Assembly (NCBI GenBank): GCA_002311655.1
Contig: DBYZ01000014.1
Coordinates: forward strand, 1 to 64,000
Length of the DNA stretch: 64,000 bases
Reading direction: 5' to 3'
DNA from: Bacteroidales bacterium UBA1173
GTDB taxonomy: Bacteria > Bacteroidota > Bacteroidia > Bacteroidales > F082
Shown here: positions 7,343-14,974 of the stretch, in pieces
Numbering within the stretch: the stretch's first letter is position 1
Layout: each line of letters begins with the position of its first letter
Position numbers and translations under genes: made by a program
Notes under the pieces: model-generated
What the model saw: only the letters and a program-made list of their open reading frames with translations
The model's database searches: none
Told to the model about the DNA's origin: nothing

Positions 7343-9505
7343 ATGAAAAAAGCATTTTTAACGATTTTAACAATCATCCTTCTCGGCGGAATCATCCGTG
7401 CTGACGAAGGCATGTGGATTCCTGCTTTGCTTCAGCGTAACGAAGCCGAGATGCAGGCTATGGGCATGAAAATCACTGCCGACGACATCTATTCAATCAA
7501 CCACAGCTCAATGAAAGACGCCGTGGTGCTCTTCGGAGGAGGCTGCACCGGCGAAATCGTTAGCGAGCAGGGACTGCTCCTCACCAACCACCACTGCGGC
7601 TACGGCTGGATTCAGAAACACTCGACCATTGAGCACGACTACCTCACCGACGGCTTCTGGGCAATGACACCTGAAGAGGAACTCGCCTGCCCCGGTCTCA
7701 CAGCCATCATGCTGAAAAACATGGTCGATGTCACCGACAGAGTTTTGGAAAACATCACCGACGAGACAAGCGACGAGGAACGTGCCGTCATCATCAAAAA
7801 ACATATCAAAAGTATCATTGAAGAAGCACAGAAAGATACTGAATATGAATTGTCTGTCGAATCATTCTACCTTGGTAATCAATACTTTCTGATGTATAAC
7901 GAGGTGTTTAAAGACGTCCGCATGGTCGGCGCTCCACCTTCAAACATCGGCAAGTTCGGCGGCGACACCGACAACTGGGTATGGCCTCGTCACACCGGCG
8001 ACTTCTCAATCTTCCGCATCTATGTCGGCAAAGACGGCAAACCTGCTGAATACAGCGAGGACAACGTTCCGTACAAACCTGATTATCACTTCACTATCTC
8101 TTTGAAAGGCGTTGAAAAAGATGACTTCACCTTCGTGTTCGGATATCCTGCACGCACCAACGAATATCTGCCTTCAGTGGCCGTAAATCAAGAAGCTAAC
8201 GTCATTTATCCTGTCGTGGTCGACCTCCGCACTCAGATTCTCGACATTTATAACAAATATCAGGAACGCGACCCGAAGGTGAGAATCCAATATGCTTCAA
8301 AACATGCTGGTCTCGGCAACGGCTGGAAGAAATGGATGGGCGTCATCGAAGGCATCCGCAGTTTCAAGGGAATTGAAAAGAAAAAGGCTTTTGAAGAGGC
8401 TTATATCAACTGGTGCCAGGAGACTCGCGCACGCATGAAATACATGCATGCTCTCCGCGATTTCGACACCGTTTATGCCGAATATGAGAAATATCGCATG
8501 GCTACAACATATCTCACCGAGGCTGGTCTTTCGATTGAACTTCTTGATTTTGCTGCCAATTTCGCAAAGCTTGCTGAGGTGACAAAGGGTACTCCACAAG
8601 AGGAAATCGACGAGTTGATAAATGATTTACGACAAACATCCGTAGCATTCTTCAAAGATTATTACCAGCCTATCGACGAAGAAGTGGCAGTGAAGATGCT
8701 TAAGGTTTATATCGAAGAGCAGCCCGCCAATTTCCGTCCTACCATTCTTAATGACATTGAGACAAATTACAATGGCGAGGTTCAGGATTATGTGAAATAT
8801 CTCTTTGCCAAATCAATTTTAACTTCAGAGGAAAAAGTCAATAAACTTCTCGATGAATTCAAGGTTTCAAAAGCTAAGAAACTTGCGAAAGACCCAGCTG
8901 TTGTTGCTGTTAACAGCATGATGGACTTCTATGTTGAGAATGTTATGCCAAAATCGAGAGAATGCAACAACCGCATCAATAACCTGCGCCGTGTTTACAT
9001 GGAAGGCCAGATGAAAATGATTCCTGAGGTTTTCCCTGAAAGAAATCTCTATCCTGACGCTAACTTCACTCTCCGTGTGACTTACGGCAAGGTGGGCGGT
9101 TTCAAGCCGAAAGACGCTGTCACATATCGTCACTACACTACCCTTGACGGTATCATGGAGAAAGAGGATCCAAACATCTACGATTACGTCGTAACAGACA
9201 GATTACACGAGCTTTACGATAAGAAAGACTTCGGTCGCTATGCCGACAAAGACGGCACAATGCATGTCGCTTTCATCGCTGGCAACCACACTACCGGCGG
9301 CAACAGCGGTAGCCCTATTCTCAATGCTGAAGGTCAGTTGCTCGGCTTGAACTTCGACCGCACATGGGAAGGCACGATGAGCGACCTCGTCTACGACCCG
9401 TCGATTTGCAAGAACATCAGCGTCGACATCCGTTACGTTTTGTTCCTCATCGACAAATATGCCGGCTGTACACGCCTCATCGACGAGATGACAATTGTTG
9501 AGTAA
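7343..9505 (+). CDS. Asp/Glu-specific dipeptidyl peptidase, S46 family (DPP11)
   Basis: 720 residues, the length of Porphyromonas DPP11, with a signal peptide (about 1-20). It would remove dipeptides with Asp or Glu at the second position from peptides in the periplasm. The chymotrypsin-like triad is visible as LLLTNHHCGYG (His84), WPRHTGDFSIF (Asp220) and GGNSGSP (Ser655). The specificity residue is Arg673 in GLNFDRTWEG; DPP7 enzymes have Gly there and cleave hydrophobic dipeptides. Ser655 and Arg673 coincide with the numbering known for DPP11. This suggests a peptide-fermenting life style. The gate-domain transporter gene begins one base after its stop. Confidence 0.9.
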   Translation: MKKAFLTILTIILLGGIIRADEGMWIPALLQRNEAEMQAMGMKITADDIYSINHSSMKDAVVLFGGGCTGEIVSEQGLLLTNHHCGYGWIQKHSTIEHDYLTDGFWAMTPEEELACPGLTAIMLKNMVDVTDRVLENITDETSDEERAVIIKKHIKSIIEEAQKDTEYELSVESFYLGNQYFLMYNEVFKDVRMVGAPPSNIGKFGGDTDNWVWPRHTGDFSIFRIYVGKDGKPAEYSEDNVPYKPDYHFTISLKGVEKDDFTFVFGYPARTNEYLPSVAVNQEANVIYPVVVDLRTQILDIYNKYQERDPKVRIQYASKHAGLGNGWKKWMGVIEGIRSFKGIEKKKAFEEAYINWCQETRARMKYMHALRDFDTVYAEYEKYRMATTYLTEAGLSIELLDFAANFAKLAEVTKGTPQEEIDELINDLRQTSVAFFKDYYQPIDEEVAVKMLKVYIEEQPANFRPTILNDIETNYNGEVQDYVKYLFAKSILTSEEKVNKLLDEFKVSKAKKLAKDPAVVAVNSMMDFYVENVMPKSRECNNRINNLRRVYMEGQMKMIPEVFPERNLYPDANFTLRVTYGKVGGFKPKDAVTYRHYTTLDGIMEKEDPNIYDYVVTDRLHELYDKKDFGRYADKDGTMHVAFIAGNHTTGGNSGSPILNAEGQLLGLNFDRTWEGTMSDLVYDPSICKNISVDIRYVLFLIDKYAGCTRLIDEMTIVE

Positions 9506-9506
9506 A

Positions 9507-10457
9507 ATGGCGGAAAACAAGACATTTACAGAGCGCATGCTTTCTTGTGTGCGCTCTGCTACTCCAAGCGCGCTGAAAACCATCTGGTGGCTCACAAAAA
9601 TAATGATTGGCGTCTCTTTTGCCATCATGCTTTTACAGTATTTCGGAGTCATCGAATGGATTTCAGAGTTGCTGACACCGGTGTTTTCGAGCTTCGGACT
9701 CCCTGGTGAAGCGGCATTAGCTTACGTCTCTGGCTATTTCGTTAACTGTTACACCGCAATGGCGGTAATGAGCACGCTCGAGTTAAGCATGCGCGAAGCT
9801 ACAATCCTCGCCGTGATGGTGCTCTGCTCTCACAACATGATAGTAGAGACCACAGTGCAGGCAAAAACCGGCTCCTCAGCCATCAGAATTGTGATTATCA
9901 GGACATTGTCGGCATTCATTTTGGCTTTCGTTTTAAATAAAATAATGCCTGGTGAGTTTGTCGCAAGCGAATCGCATCTGGTCACAGCAGAAAATGTCAC
10001 TTTTGTGATGATGCTGAAAAGTTGGGCCATTCGCACACTTCGCACCGTCGGCCTGATGATAGTTTTGGTGTATCTGCTCACACTTTTGCAGCGCATTCTC
10101 AACGAATTCGGCATCATTAACCACATCGCCAACTTCCTAAAACCTGTGATGATTTTCTTTGGTTTACCGCCTCGCACAGCGTTTCTGTGGCTTGTTGCCA
10201 ACACTCTCGGTCTCGCTTACGGCGCCGCTGTCATGATCGATGAAACAGAGCATGGAAGCACCACGAAAGAGGAAAACGATATCTTAAACCACCATATCGG
10301 CGTGTCTCATAGCAACCTCGAGGATTTGCTGCTTTTCACCGCTATGGGAGGCAGTTTCCTTTGGATGCTCCTCTCGCGCTGGGCGATGTCGCTGCTCCTC
10401 GTTTGGGAACGGAAAATCGAAATGAGATTTAAACAAATCCCTTCAAAACATGTTTAA
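9507..10457 (+). CDS. Nucleoside-recognition (gate) domain membrane protein
   Basis: 316 residues from the ATG at 9507, one base after the DPP11 stop; earlier TTG codons lie inside DPP11. Several transmembrane helices in two similar halves (LPGEAALAYVSGYFVN and LPPRTAFLWLVANTLG) are the gate-domain signature seen in SpmA/SpmB-like proteins and in nucleoside transporters. Substrate unknown. Tight coupling to DPP11 suggests co-expression, but a functional link to peptide use is only an inference. Confidence 0.65.
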   Translation: MAENKTFTERMLSCVRSATPSALKTIWWLTKIMIGVSFAIMLLQYFGVIEWISELLTPVFSSFGLPGEAALAYVSGYFVNCYTAMAVMSTLELSMREATILAVMVLCSHNMIVETTVQAKTGSSAIRIVIIRTLSAFILAFVLNKIMPGEFVASESHLVTAENVTFVMMLKSWAIRTLRTVGLMIVLVYLLTLLQRILNEFGIINHIANFLKPVMIFFGLPPRTAFLWLVANTLGLAYGAAVMIDETEHGSTTKEENDILNHHIGVSHSNLEDLLLFTAMGGSFLWMLLSRWAMSLLLVWERKIEMRFKQIPSKHV

Positions 10458-10475
10458 CAGAGGTTTTGAAGGGAT
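10437..10475. terminator. Hairpin between convergent genes
   Basis: ATCCCTTCAAAAC (10437-10449) pairs with GTTTTGAAGGGAT (10463-10475), a perfect 13-bp stem spanning the stop codon of the gate-domain gene. There is no long T run on either side, so it may act as a 3'-end stabiliser rather than a strict intrinsic terminator. Confidence 0.5.
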
Positions 10476-10505
10476 GTAATTTAAAATTATTTAAACTACG
10501 AATTA

Positions 10506-12101
10506 TCAGTTACGAGGTTTTCCGCCAAACGAGAAACCAAGGCCGACACCAAAACCAATACCATCACCTATCAGAGTTTCTCCTGTGACGAAGAATGATT
10601 TTCTTGTTTTATAACCGGCTCTTAGATAAAAAGATCCTTGCTCATTGACAGAACCATAACCAAGACCTGCAATAATTGAAGAATTATTCGGTAAGGTATA
10701 TTTAAAATCAGGTCCAATGAGAAAACCTAATGTTGATTTATGATAATATTCGGCACCCTGATGGTAACCATAATTATCATAATAGTTATAATAAAAGTAA
10801 TAATCATAAGAACCATAAAACATACCGATACGTGCACCAAGTGCAAATGAATTGCTTATAGAAAATGCTATATCAAAGTTAATGCCACCGAAGAAATCGT
10901 CAATAATACCCGCTTCAGCACTTATACCGAACCATGGTGAGCGTTTGCCTTTTGGCTCTGGTTTAGGTTCTGGAGTATAAACTGGCTCACTACAGTTCAA
11001 CACCCAGCGGACTCTTCCATATTGAGATTCACCAACATACATATTGATGGTTTCCCATCTTTCTGTTAACTGTCGAGCAATGTATCTGAAATACTCCTCA
11101 ACCTCTTCAAAACGAGTTGCTAATTTAAGGTGTTTTTCATCTGGCGTTGTTTGCATCAAAACATCCCTAAAGAAATCTCTATCTTCTTGTGTAAAATCTT
11201 CTGAACCAGTAAAACCAATCTCAAAGTTTTCAACAGGTAACCCCTTTATATATTTGCGTGAAGAACCCTTTAATTGACTGCTAATATATGCAAGATATTC
11301 GTTCTTTCTACCGCGATGCATTGATACAGAAATATCATCGTTGATAGATGCGTTATCCAATCCATCTGTAAATGTAATCATACATGTTCCATTAAAATTA
11401 TCTTCTGGGAAATTATTAATAGCGACATAGTTTTCCATCATTTTTATAGCCTTATCCATGGCAAAGTATAATGCTGTTTCCTTACCCTTACTTGAATTAT
11501 GTATGAAATTAATGAAACGATTTTTGTTGTTATTATCAATCGGAGTTATTGGGAAAAACTGGTTATCTGCTAAATCCATACCTGAAAATGCGATTATTCC
11601 AATATGGACATTACCATTAGATACATTACTAATAGTATTAATAAAATTGATGGCACTGGATTGTAATCTTGAAATGTTATCTTTCATAGAATAACTATAA
11701 TCCAAAACAAGCATCATAACCATATGTTTTTTTGAATAACCTGTAGATTCTCCTTTGCATGCTTCCACGTCGGTTTTCCATTTATAATTGTCCTCGTCCC
11801 AATATTGGAAGTAAAAACCATTATTCCATTTGCTAGGGCAGTCAGTTGTAGCCTTTTCAAATCTAAATTGTACCATTGTTGCATCTACCCCATCACAAAT
11901 AATATGTTCTTTTGATCCTGGAAGAGCGTTTTGTAAACTTGTTTGACTGTCCAAATAAATACCTTGTGTGTGAACATCTTTCAATGTATAATTACCGGCT
12001 CCGTGTCTTTCATAAAAGCCTTCAATCCAGTAATCTTGACCAAATGTCATCAAAGGAATCAGCAACATTATTGCTGTTAAAAATAATAAAGGTTTTTTCA
12101 T
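10506..12101 (-). CDS. Secreted von Willebrand A domain protein fused to an outer-membrane-type beta-barrel
   Basis: 531 residues. A signal peptide (about 1-21) leads to an N-terminal segment with cysteines. A VWA domain follows, with the metal-binding DxSxS intact (LDYSYS, Asp134, Ser136, Ser138) and the later TFTDGLDN. A Pro/Glu/Lys linker (PVYTPEPKPEPKGK, about 373-386) joins a C-terminal region of about 140 residues. That region has alternating Gly/aromatic strands (GARIGMFYGSYDYYFYY, AGLGYGSV, FGVGLGFSFGG), as in small porin-like barrels. The inferred layout is a metal-dependent binding domain held at the outer membrane by its own barrel. Codons are A/T-rich compared with flanking genes. 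Partner unknown. Confidence 0.6.
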   Translation of the reverse strand: MKKPLLFLTAIMLLIPLMTFGQDYWIEGFYERHGAGNYTLKDVHTQGIYLDSQTSLQNALPGSKEHIICDGVDATMVQFRFEKATTDCPSKWNNGFYFQYWDEDNYKWKTDVEACKGESTGYSKKHMVMMLVLDYSYSMKDNISRLQSSAINFINTISNVSNGNVHIGIIAFSGMDLADNQFFPITPIDNNNKNRFINFIHNSSKGKETALYFAMDKAIKMMENYVAINNFPEDNFNGTCMITFTDGLDNASINDDISVSMHRGRKNEYLAYISSQLKGSSRKYIKGLPVENFEIGFTGSEDFTQEDRDFFRDVLMQTTPDEKHLKLATRFEEVEEYFRYIARQLTERWETINMYVGESQYGRVRWVLNCSEPVYTPEPKPEPKGKRSPWFGISAEAGIIDDFFGGINFDIAFSISNSFALGARIGMFYGSYDYYFYYNYYDNYGYHQGAEYYHKSTLGFLIGPDFKYTLPNNSSIIAGLGYGSVNEQGSFYLRAGYKTRKSFFVTGETLIGDGIGFGVGLGFSFGGKPRN

Positions 12102-12203
12102 TGTTAAAGATTTTATTGTTAATAATTAAACCGAATAATCCATTCACAATTTGACAGATTCCCAATGCCAAGCTATTAAACAATAAATCCGATAAACATA
12201 AAT

Positions 12204-12485
12204 GAAAAAGCGCGGGAATCTGCACTTTGCCTATCCCGCATGTAAGGCTCTCGCATTGCCCATCGCTCGAGGATAAGCAATGTCGAAGCCCACGCAAAAC
12301 GTATATATCAATAAGTATCAGGGAGACACCAATATATATAACAATTCCCGTGAACGTCGGCCACTGCTTTATCGTGCGAGCGATTATGAATTTGCGAGAT
12401 TCTACATGCCGCAGATAAAACGTCAGCACAACGTCTTTCCAATATGTCTGTCACCCGCCTCACCCCAACAGGGCATCGACAAGTG
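12204..12485 (-). ncRNA. Candidate structured non-coding RNA
   Basis: A strong minus-strand promoter (-33 and -7 boxes at 12522-12492) would start a transcript near 12485 with no convincing gene behind it. The RNA would contain several stems, for example CATTGC/GCAATG and GTGTCAC/GTGACA near its 5' end. It would end in a GC-rich hairpin (GCGGGA/TCCCGC, 12239-12212) followed by GCTTTTTC. The total of about 280 nt is in the range of housekeeping RNAs. No diagnostic sequence of tmRNA, RNase P or SRP RNA was found. A 68-codon plus-strand frame (12280-12486) has no promoter. Family not identified; a coding role is not excluded. Confidence 0.4.
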
Positions 12486-12491
12486 ACACCG

Positions 12492-12522
12492 CAAAGATAG
12501 TCAATAATTTTTATAAAACAAA
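12492..12522 (-). promoter_or_regulatory. Promoter of the candidate ncRNA
   Basis: On the minus strand TTTG (12522-12519), a 19-base spacer and TATCTTTG (12499-12492) form a full-consensus Bacteroidota promoter. Confidence 0.65.
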
Positions 12523-12554
12523 AAAAATGTTAAAAATTTTAATAACCCCATCAA

Positions 12555-12655
12555 AAATCTGTGAAATCAAATCGCTTTAGCGAACTAAATCTTTATGGAA
12601 GAATAGTGCGGATGAATTTCAAATCTGTGTTATCTGTGAAATCTGTGAGAGAATG
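12555..12655. repeat. Dispersed repeat family 4, copy 1
   Basis: Contains AGCGAACTAAATC, TGGAAGAATAG and repeated AATCTGTGAAATCTGTGAGAG words. The first two motifs recur near 63431-63460 and the last in variant form at 22164-22298, 32011-32053 and 63408-63502. It lies directly upstream of the tRNA-Pro promoter. Confidence 0.6.
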
Positions 12656-12688
12656 AAAAAATTTTTTCTAAGGTATTAAAAAAAATTG

Positions 12689-12696
12689 TATTTTTG
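12689..12696 (+). promoter_or_regulatory. -7 box of tRNA-Pro
   Basis: TATTTTTG, 20 bases before the mature 5' end of the tRNA. Confidence 0.6.
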
Positions 12697-12716
12697 CAGT
12701 CCGAAAAAATCGGGTT

Positions 12717-12790
12717 CGGGATGTAGCGCAGCCCGGTAGCGCGCTTCGTTCGGGACGAAGAGGCCGCAAGTTCGAATCTTGTCATCCCGA
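12717..12790 (+). tRNA. tRNA-Pro (anticodon CGG)
   Basis: Acceptor CGGGATG (12717-12723) pairs with CATCCCG (12783-12789). The D-arm GCGCAGCCCGGTAGCGC is typical of tRNA-Pro. The anticodon stem CTTCG/CGAAG encloses TTCGGGA, giving anticodon CGG at 12751-12753. The T-arm GTTCGAATC is present. CCA is not encoded. It decodes CCG proline codons. Confidence 0.93.
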
Positions 12791-12795
12791 CAAAC

Positions 12796-12821
12796 AAAAG
12801 TCAGCTTTTGCTGACTTTTTT
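12796..12821 (+). terminator. Intrinsic terminator of tRNA-Pro
   Basis: AAAAGTCAGC pairs with GCTGACTTTT around a TTTT loop and ends in a T run, six bases after the tRNA. Confidence 0.85.
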
Positions 12822-12893
12822 AGTTTGTAGTTATTAGTTTGAAGTTTGCAGTTATTTAAGTGTTCCTAACTTCAAACTTCAAACTTTAAACTG
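12822..12893. repeat. Dispersed repeat family 3 (TTTGAAG words), hairpin copy
   Basis: Arms AGTTTGAAGTTTGCAGTTA and TAACTTCAAACTTCAAACT form an imperfect inverted repeat. The same TTTGAAGTTTGAAGTTTG words recur as an in-frame tandem inside rfbD at 61990-62046. Confidence 0.65.
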
Positions 12894-12897
12894 GTAA

Positions 12898-13029
12898 TTA
12901 TCTCCATCGTGAGCAGTCACAGCCACGTCGTGACGAATGATATGAACTCGAACACGATGCAAAACCTATTGATAATGTTAAGATTATCAATAAAATGCGT
13001 AAAATGTATTTCTTGTTGTTTTTCATCAT
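12898..13029 (-). CDS. Small lipoprotein (43 residues) coupled to the EnvC-like gene
   Basis: Reads MMKNNKKYILRILLIIL, then a lipobox GFASC (Cys26), then SSSYHSSRRGCDCSRWR. The start codon at 13029-13027 overlaps the stop of the EnvC-like gene (ATGA), so translation is probably coupled. After lipidation and cleavage only about 18 residues remain, with a Cys-Asp-Cys-Ser-Arg-Trp end. It would be a tiny acylated peptide in the envelope. The position at the end of the envelope operon suggests a role with EnvC or cell-wall turnover, but this is inference. Too short for most gene callers, so it may be missed elsewhere. Confidence 0.65.
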   Translation of the reverse strand: MMKNNKKYILRILLIILTLSIGFASCSSSYHSSRRGCDCSRWR

Positions 13030-14201
13030 TTTAACCACCCTTCCGGATTTGTGTTATTTTTGTCGTTCCACACTTCAAAATGTAAAATAGTCATATTGTC
13101 GCTTGCTCCGGTGTGTACCAGTCCCAACTTCTCCCCTGTCTTGACCTTATCACCAGACTTCACGTAAACCTTGTCCAAATTCGCATAAAGAGTAAAATAT
13201 GTGCCGTGCCGCACCATCACCACGTTGGTAGAGCCGGTGTTAAAGACTGTCGCAACCTGCCCGTCGAAAACACACAATGCATTGGCTCCCTGGTCTGTCG
13301 AGATGTCAATGCCGTTGTTCATCACCACCACTTTCGATTGTGTAGGATGCGGATTCTTACCGTATTTTTTCGTCACCACACCACTAGATACAGGCCATGG
13401 CAGCTTGCCTTTGTTGCTCTCGAATTTTGTCGCAAGCTTAGTGTCAATTTCGGCGTTTGCTTTGCGCTTTGCGAGTTCTTCCTCGATGATTTTCTTAATC
13501 TTAGCTTGTAGGTTCTTCGTCTCCTTCTCCTTCTGCGCGATGTCGTTTTTAATCGATTTTTCCTGTTTTTTCAGTTTCGCGATTTTATCGTTGAGCTGTT
13601 TTTTGTCCTTATTGAGCTCGTCACGCTCTTTTTTCTCAGTATTGTTAAGCTTTTCAATGCGTTTTTTGTCTGTTTCGTTTTTGTTTATACGTTTTTTGAT
13701 GTCAGATTTTGTATCGTCAATCTCAGTCATTTTATGCTTCAAGAGTTCATTAAACTGCTGGATGTAACGCATTCTTCTGATTGCCTGGTTGAAATCTTCA
13801 GAAGAGAAAATGAATAGTAAGTTGTTCAGACTGTTCCTGTTACGATAATGTATAACTAGCAAATCGGCGTATTCTTTACGGTTTTTCTCAAGCTCGTTCT
13901 GCAAATTTGAGATGTCTTTTTTATAGCCTTTCGTCTCTTTATTTAATAGCGCAAGCTGCTTCTCGTAAGTCTTGATCAAATCGTCACGTTTCTTGATTTG
14001 CGCCTGCAGAAGTTCAACTTCCCTGATGGTCGTCTCCTTATTTTTCGATGTCTTTTTTAGCAGGTTTTGTGAAGTCTTTATTTCGCTCTGCAACTTATTG
14101 ACTTGTTGCTCCAAGTCATTGACACTCTGGGCATTACATATCACATTGATGCTGAAAAACATCAAAACAAAAAGTATTTGATATGTAATTCTTCTCATCA
14201 T
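13026..14201 (-). CDS. EnvC-like murein hydrolase activator (coiled coil plus degenerate LytM/M23)
   Basis: 391 residues: signal peptide (about 1-24), a long coiled coil (about 25-255, Lys/Glu-rich) and a C-terminal LytM domain (about 280-391). The M23 zinc ligands are altered. The HxGxD motif reads NNGID and the final HxH reads TILHFEV, so one His of each site is missing. Like EnvC and FtsX-linked activators, it probably does not cut peptidoglycan but switches on amidases at the division site. It overlaps the DUF4292 gene by four bases upstream and a 43-residue lipoprotein gene downstream, in a conserved envelope operon. Confidence 0.8.
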   Translation of the reverse strand: MMRRITYQILFVLMFFSINVICNAQSVNDLEQQVNKLQSEIKTSQNLLKKTSKNKETTIREVELLQAQIKKRDDLIKTYEKQLALLNKETKGYKKDISNLQNELEKNRKEYADLLVIHYRNRNSLNNLLFIFSSEDFNQAIRRMRYIQQFNELLKHKMTEIDDTKSDIKKRINKNETDKKRIEKLNNTEKKERDELNKDKKQLNDKIAKLKKQEKSIKNDIAQKEKETKNLQAKIKKIIEEELAKRKANAEIDTKLATKFESNKGKLPWPVSSGVVTKKYGKNPHPTQSKVVVMNNGIDISTDQGANALCVFDGQVATVFNTGSTNVVMVRHGTYFTLYANLDKVYVKSGDKVKTGEKLGLVHTGASDNMTILHFEVWNDKNNTNPEGWLK

Positions 14202-14974
14202 CTGTAGATTCGGTCGTATTTTTTGGGAACGTTGAAAATGAAGTCAATATTGTCACCGACAACGATATTAGAATAATTGATGACAGCCTTGAGATTGATA
14301 TCGCCGTGAATGTTTATGGTGATGTGCGTTGGTACGTATTTGTCGTTAACTTTCACAAAATCAGCGTATTGCAACTCTATTTTACGCTTGCCATCGTGGT
14401 GTTCCTTAATATAAAATTTTCTGATTTTAAATAGTTGCGGATCAATCCAAAGACTTTTTTTCTTCTTGGAAATCAACAAGTTATATAGTCCGTCGTCAAT
14501 CTCTACTTTATAATTGTCGTTTTCATTAAGGTCGAGGACGTTTCCGACCAAAACAGCCTGCAAAAACTGCAGCGATTCTGTCATTATAGAGTTGTCATTA
14601 AACATTTCAATATTTTCGCAGAGATATGTTTTGTCATTTCTATTTAGAAAAAACACCGAGTCGGGCTCAATTTTAATCCTGACGATTTCAAGTCCCAATG
14701 GTAACGAAAGGCTGGTCCAGATGATGCTGTCCTTTTTCATCCTTAGCTGACCTTTCACGTTGAAATCTTTGTCTTCAGTATCGACTTTCACACTGATTTT
14801 CGCCTGGAAATTGTTGAAATCAAACGCATTGTTTTCCACCTCCTGGATTATTCGGGTTGCCGTGAATTCGCGTAAGCTTGTCTTCATCATCTTTTTCTTC
14901 GAAGAGCAGCTCGTGCCAACGAAAAGAAGTGCCAATGCACAGAAAACCAATATTATATGAATCTTTCTATTCAT
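14198..14974 (-). CDS. DUF4292 family lipoprotein (LolB-like fold)
   Basis: 258 residues with a lipoprotein signal; lipobox VGTSC, Cys23, followed by SSKKK. The body is an unclosed beta-barrel-like series of strands ('FQAKISVKVDTEDKDFNVKG', 'LRMKKDSIIWTSLSLPLGLE'), as in DUF4292 proteins, which resemble LolA/LolB lipoprotein carriers. It would sit in the envelope and may carry lipoproteins or lipids. It overlaps its upstream TPR gene by eight bases and the EnvC-like gene by four, indicating tight co-translation. The function in Bacteroidota is not settled. Confidence 0.75.
   Translation of the reverse strand: MNRKIHIILVFCALALLFVGTSCSSKKKMMKTSLREFTATRIIQEVENNAFDFNNFQAKISVKVDTEDKDFNVKGQLRMKKDSIIWTSLSLPLGLEIVRIKIEPDSVFFLNRNDKTYLCENIEMFNDNSIMTESLQFLQAVLVGNVLDLNENDNYKVEIDDGLYNLLISKKKKSLWIDPQLFKIRKFYIKEHHDGKRKIELQYADFVKVNDKYVPTHITINIHGDINLKAVINYSNIVVGDNIDFIFNVPKKYDRIYR

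Noticed and set aside
8473..8655. Minus-strand frames inside the DPP11 gene
   Set aside because: Antisense shadows without start signals or recognisable domains.
12022..12429. Minus-strand open frame of 135 codons upstream of the VWA gene
   Set aside because: It overlaps the VWA signal peptide region in another frame and has no recognisable domain; the region looks more like a non-coding transcript.
12280..12486. Plus-strand 68-codon frame
   Set aside because: No promoter or ribosome-binding site in front and no family recognised. It is antisense to the candidate ncRNA. Kept only as an alternative reading of that region.
13113..13767. Plus-strand frames opposite the EnvC-like gene
   Set aside because: Antisense shadows of the coiled coil; Ser/Phe-rich sequence with no family and no promoter.
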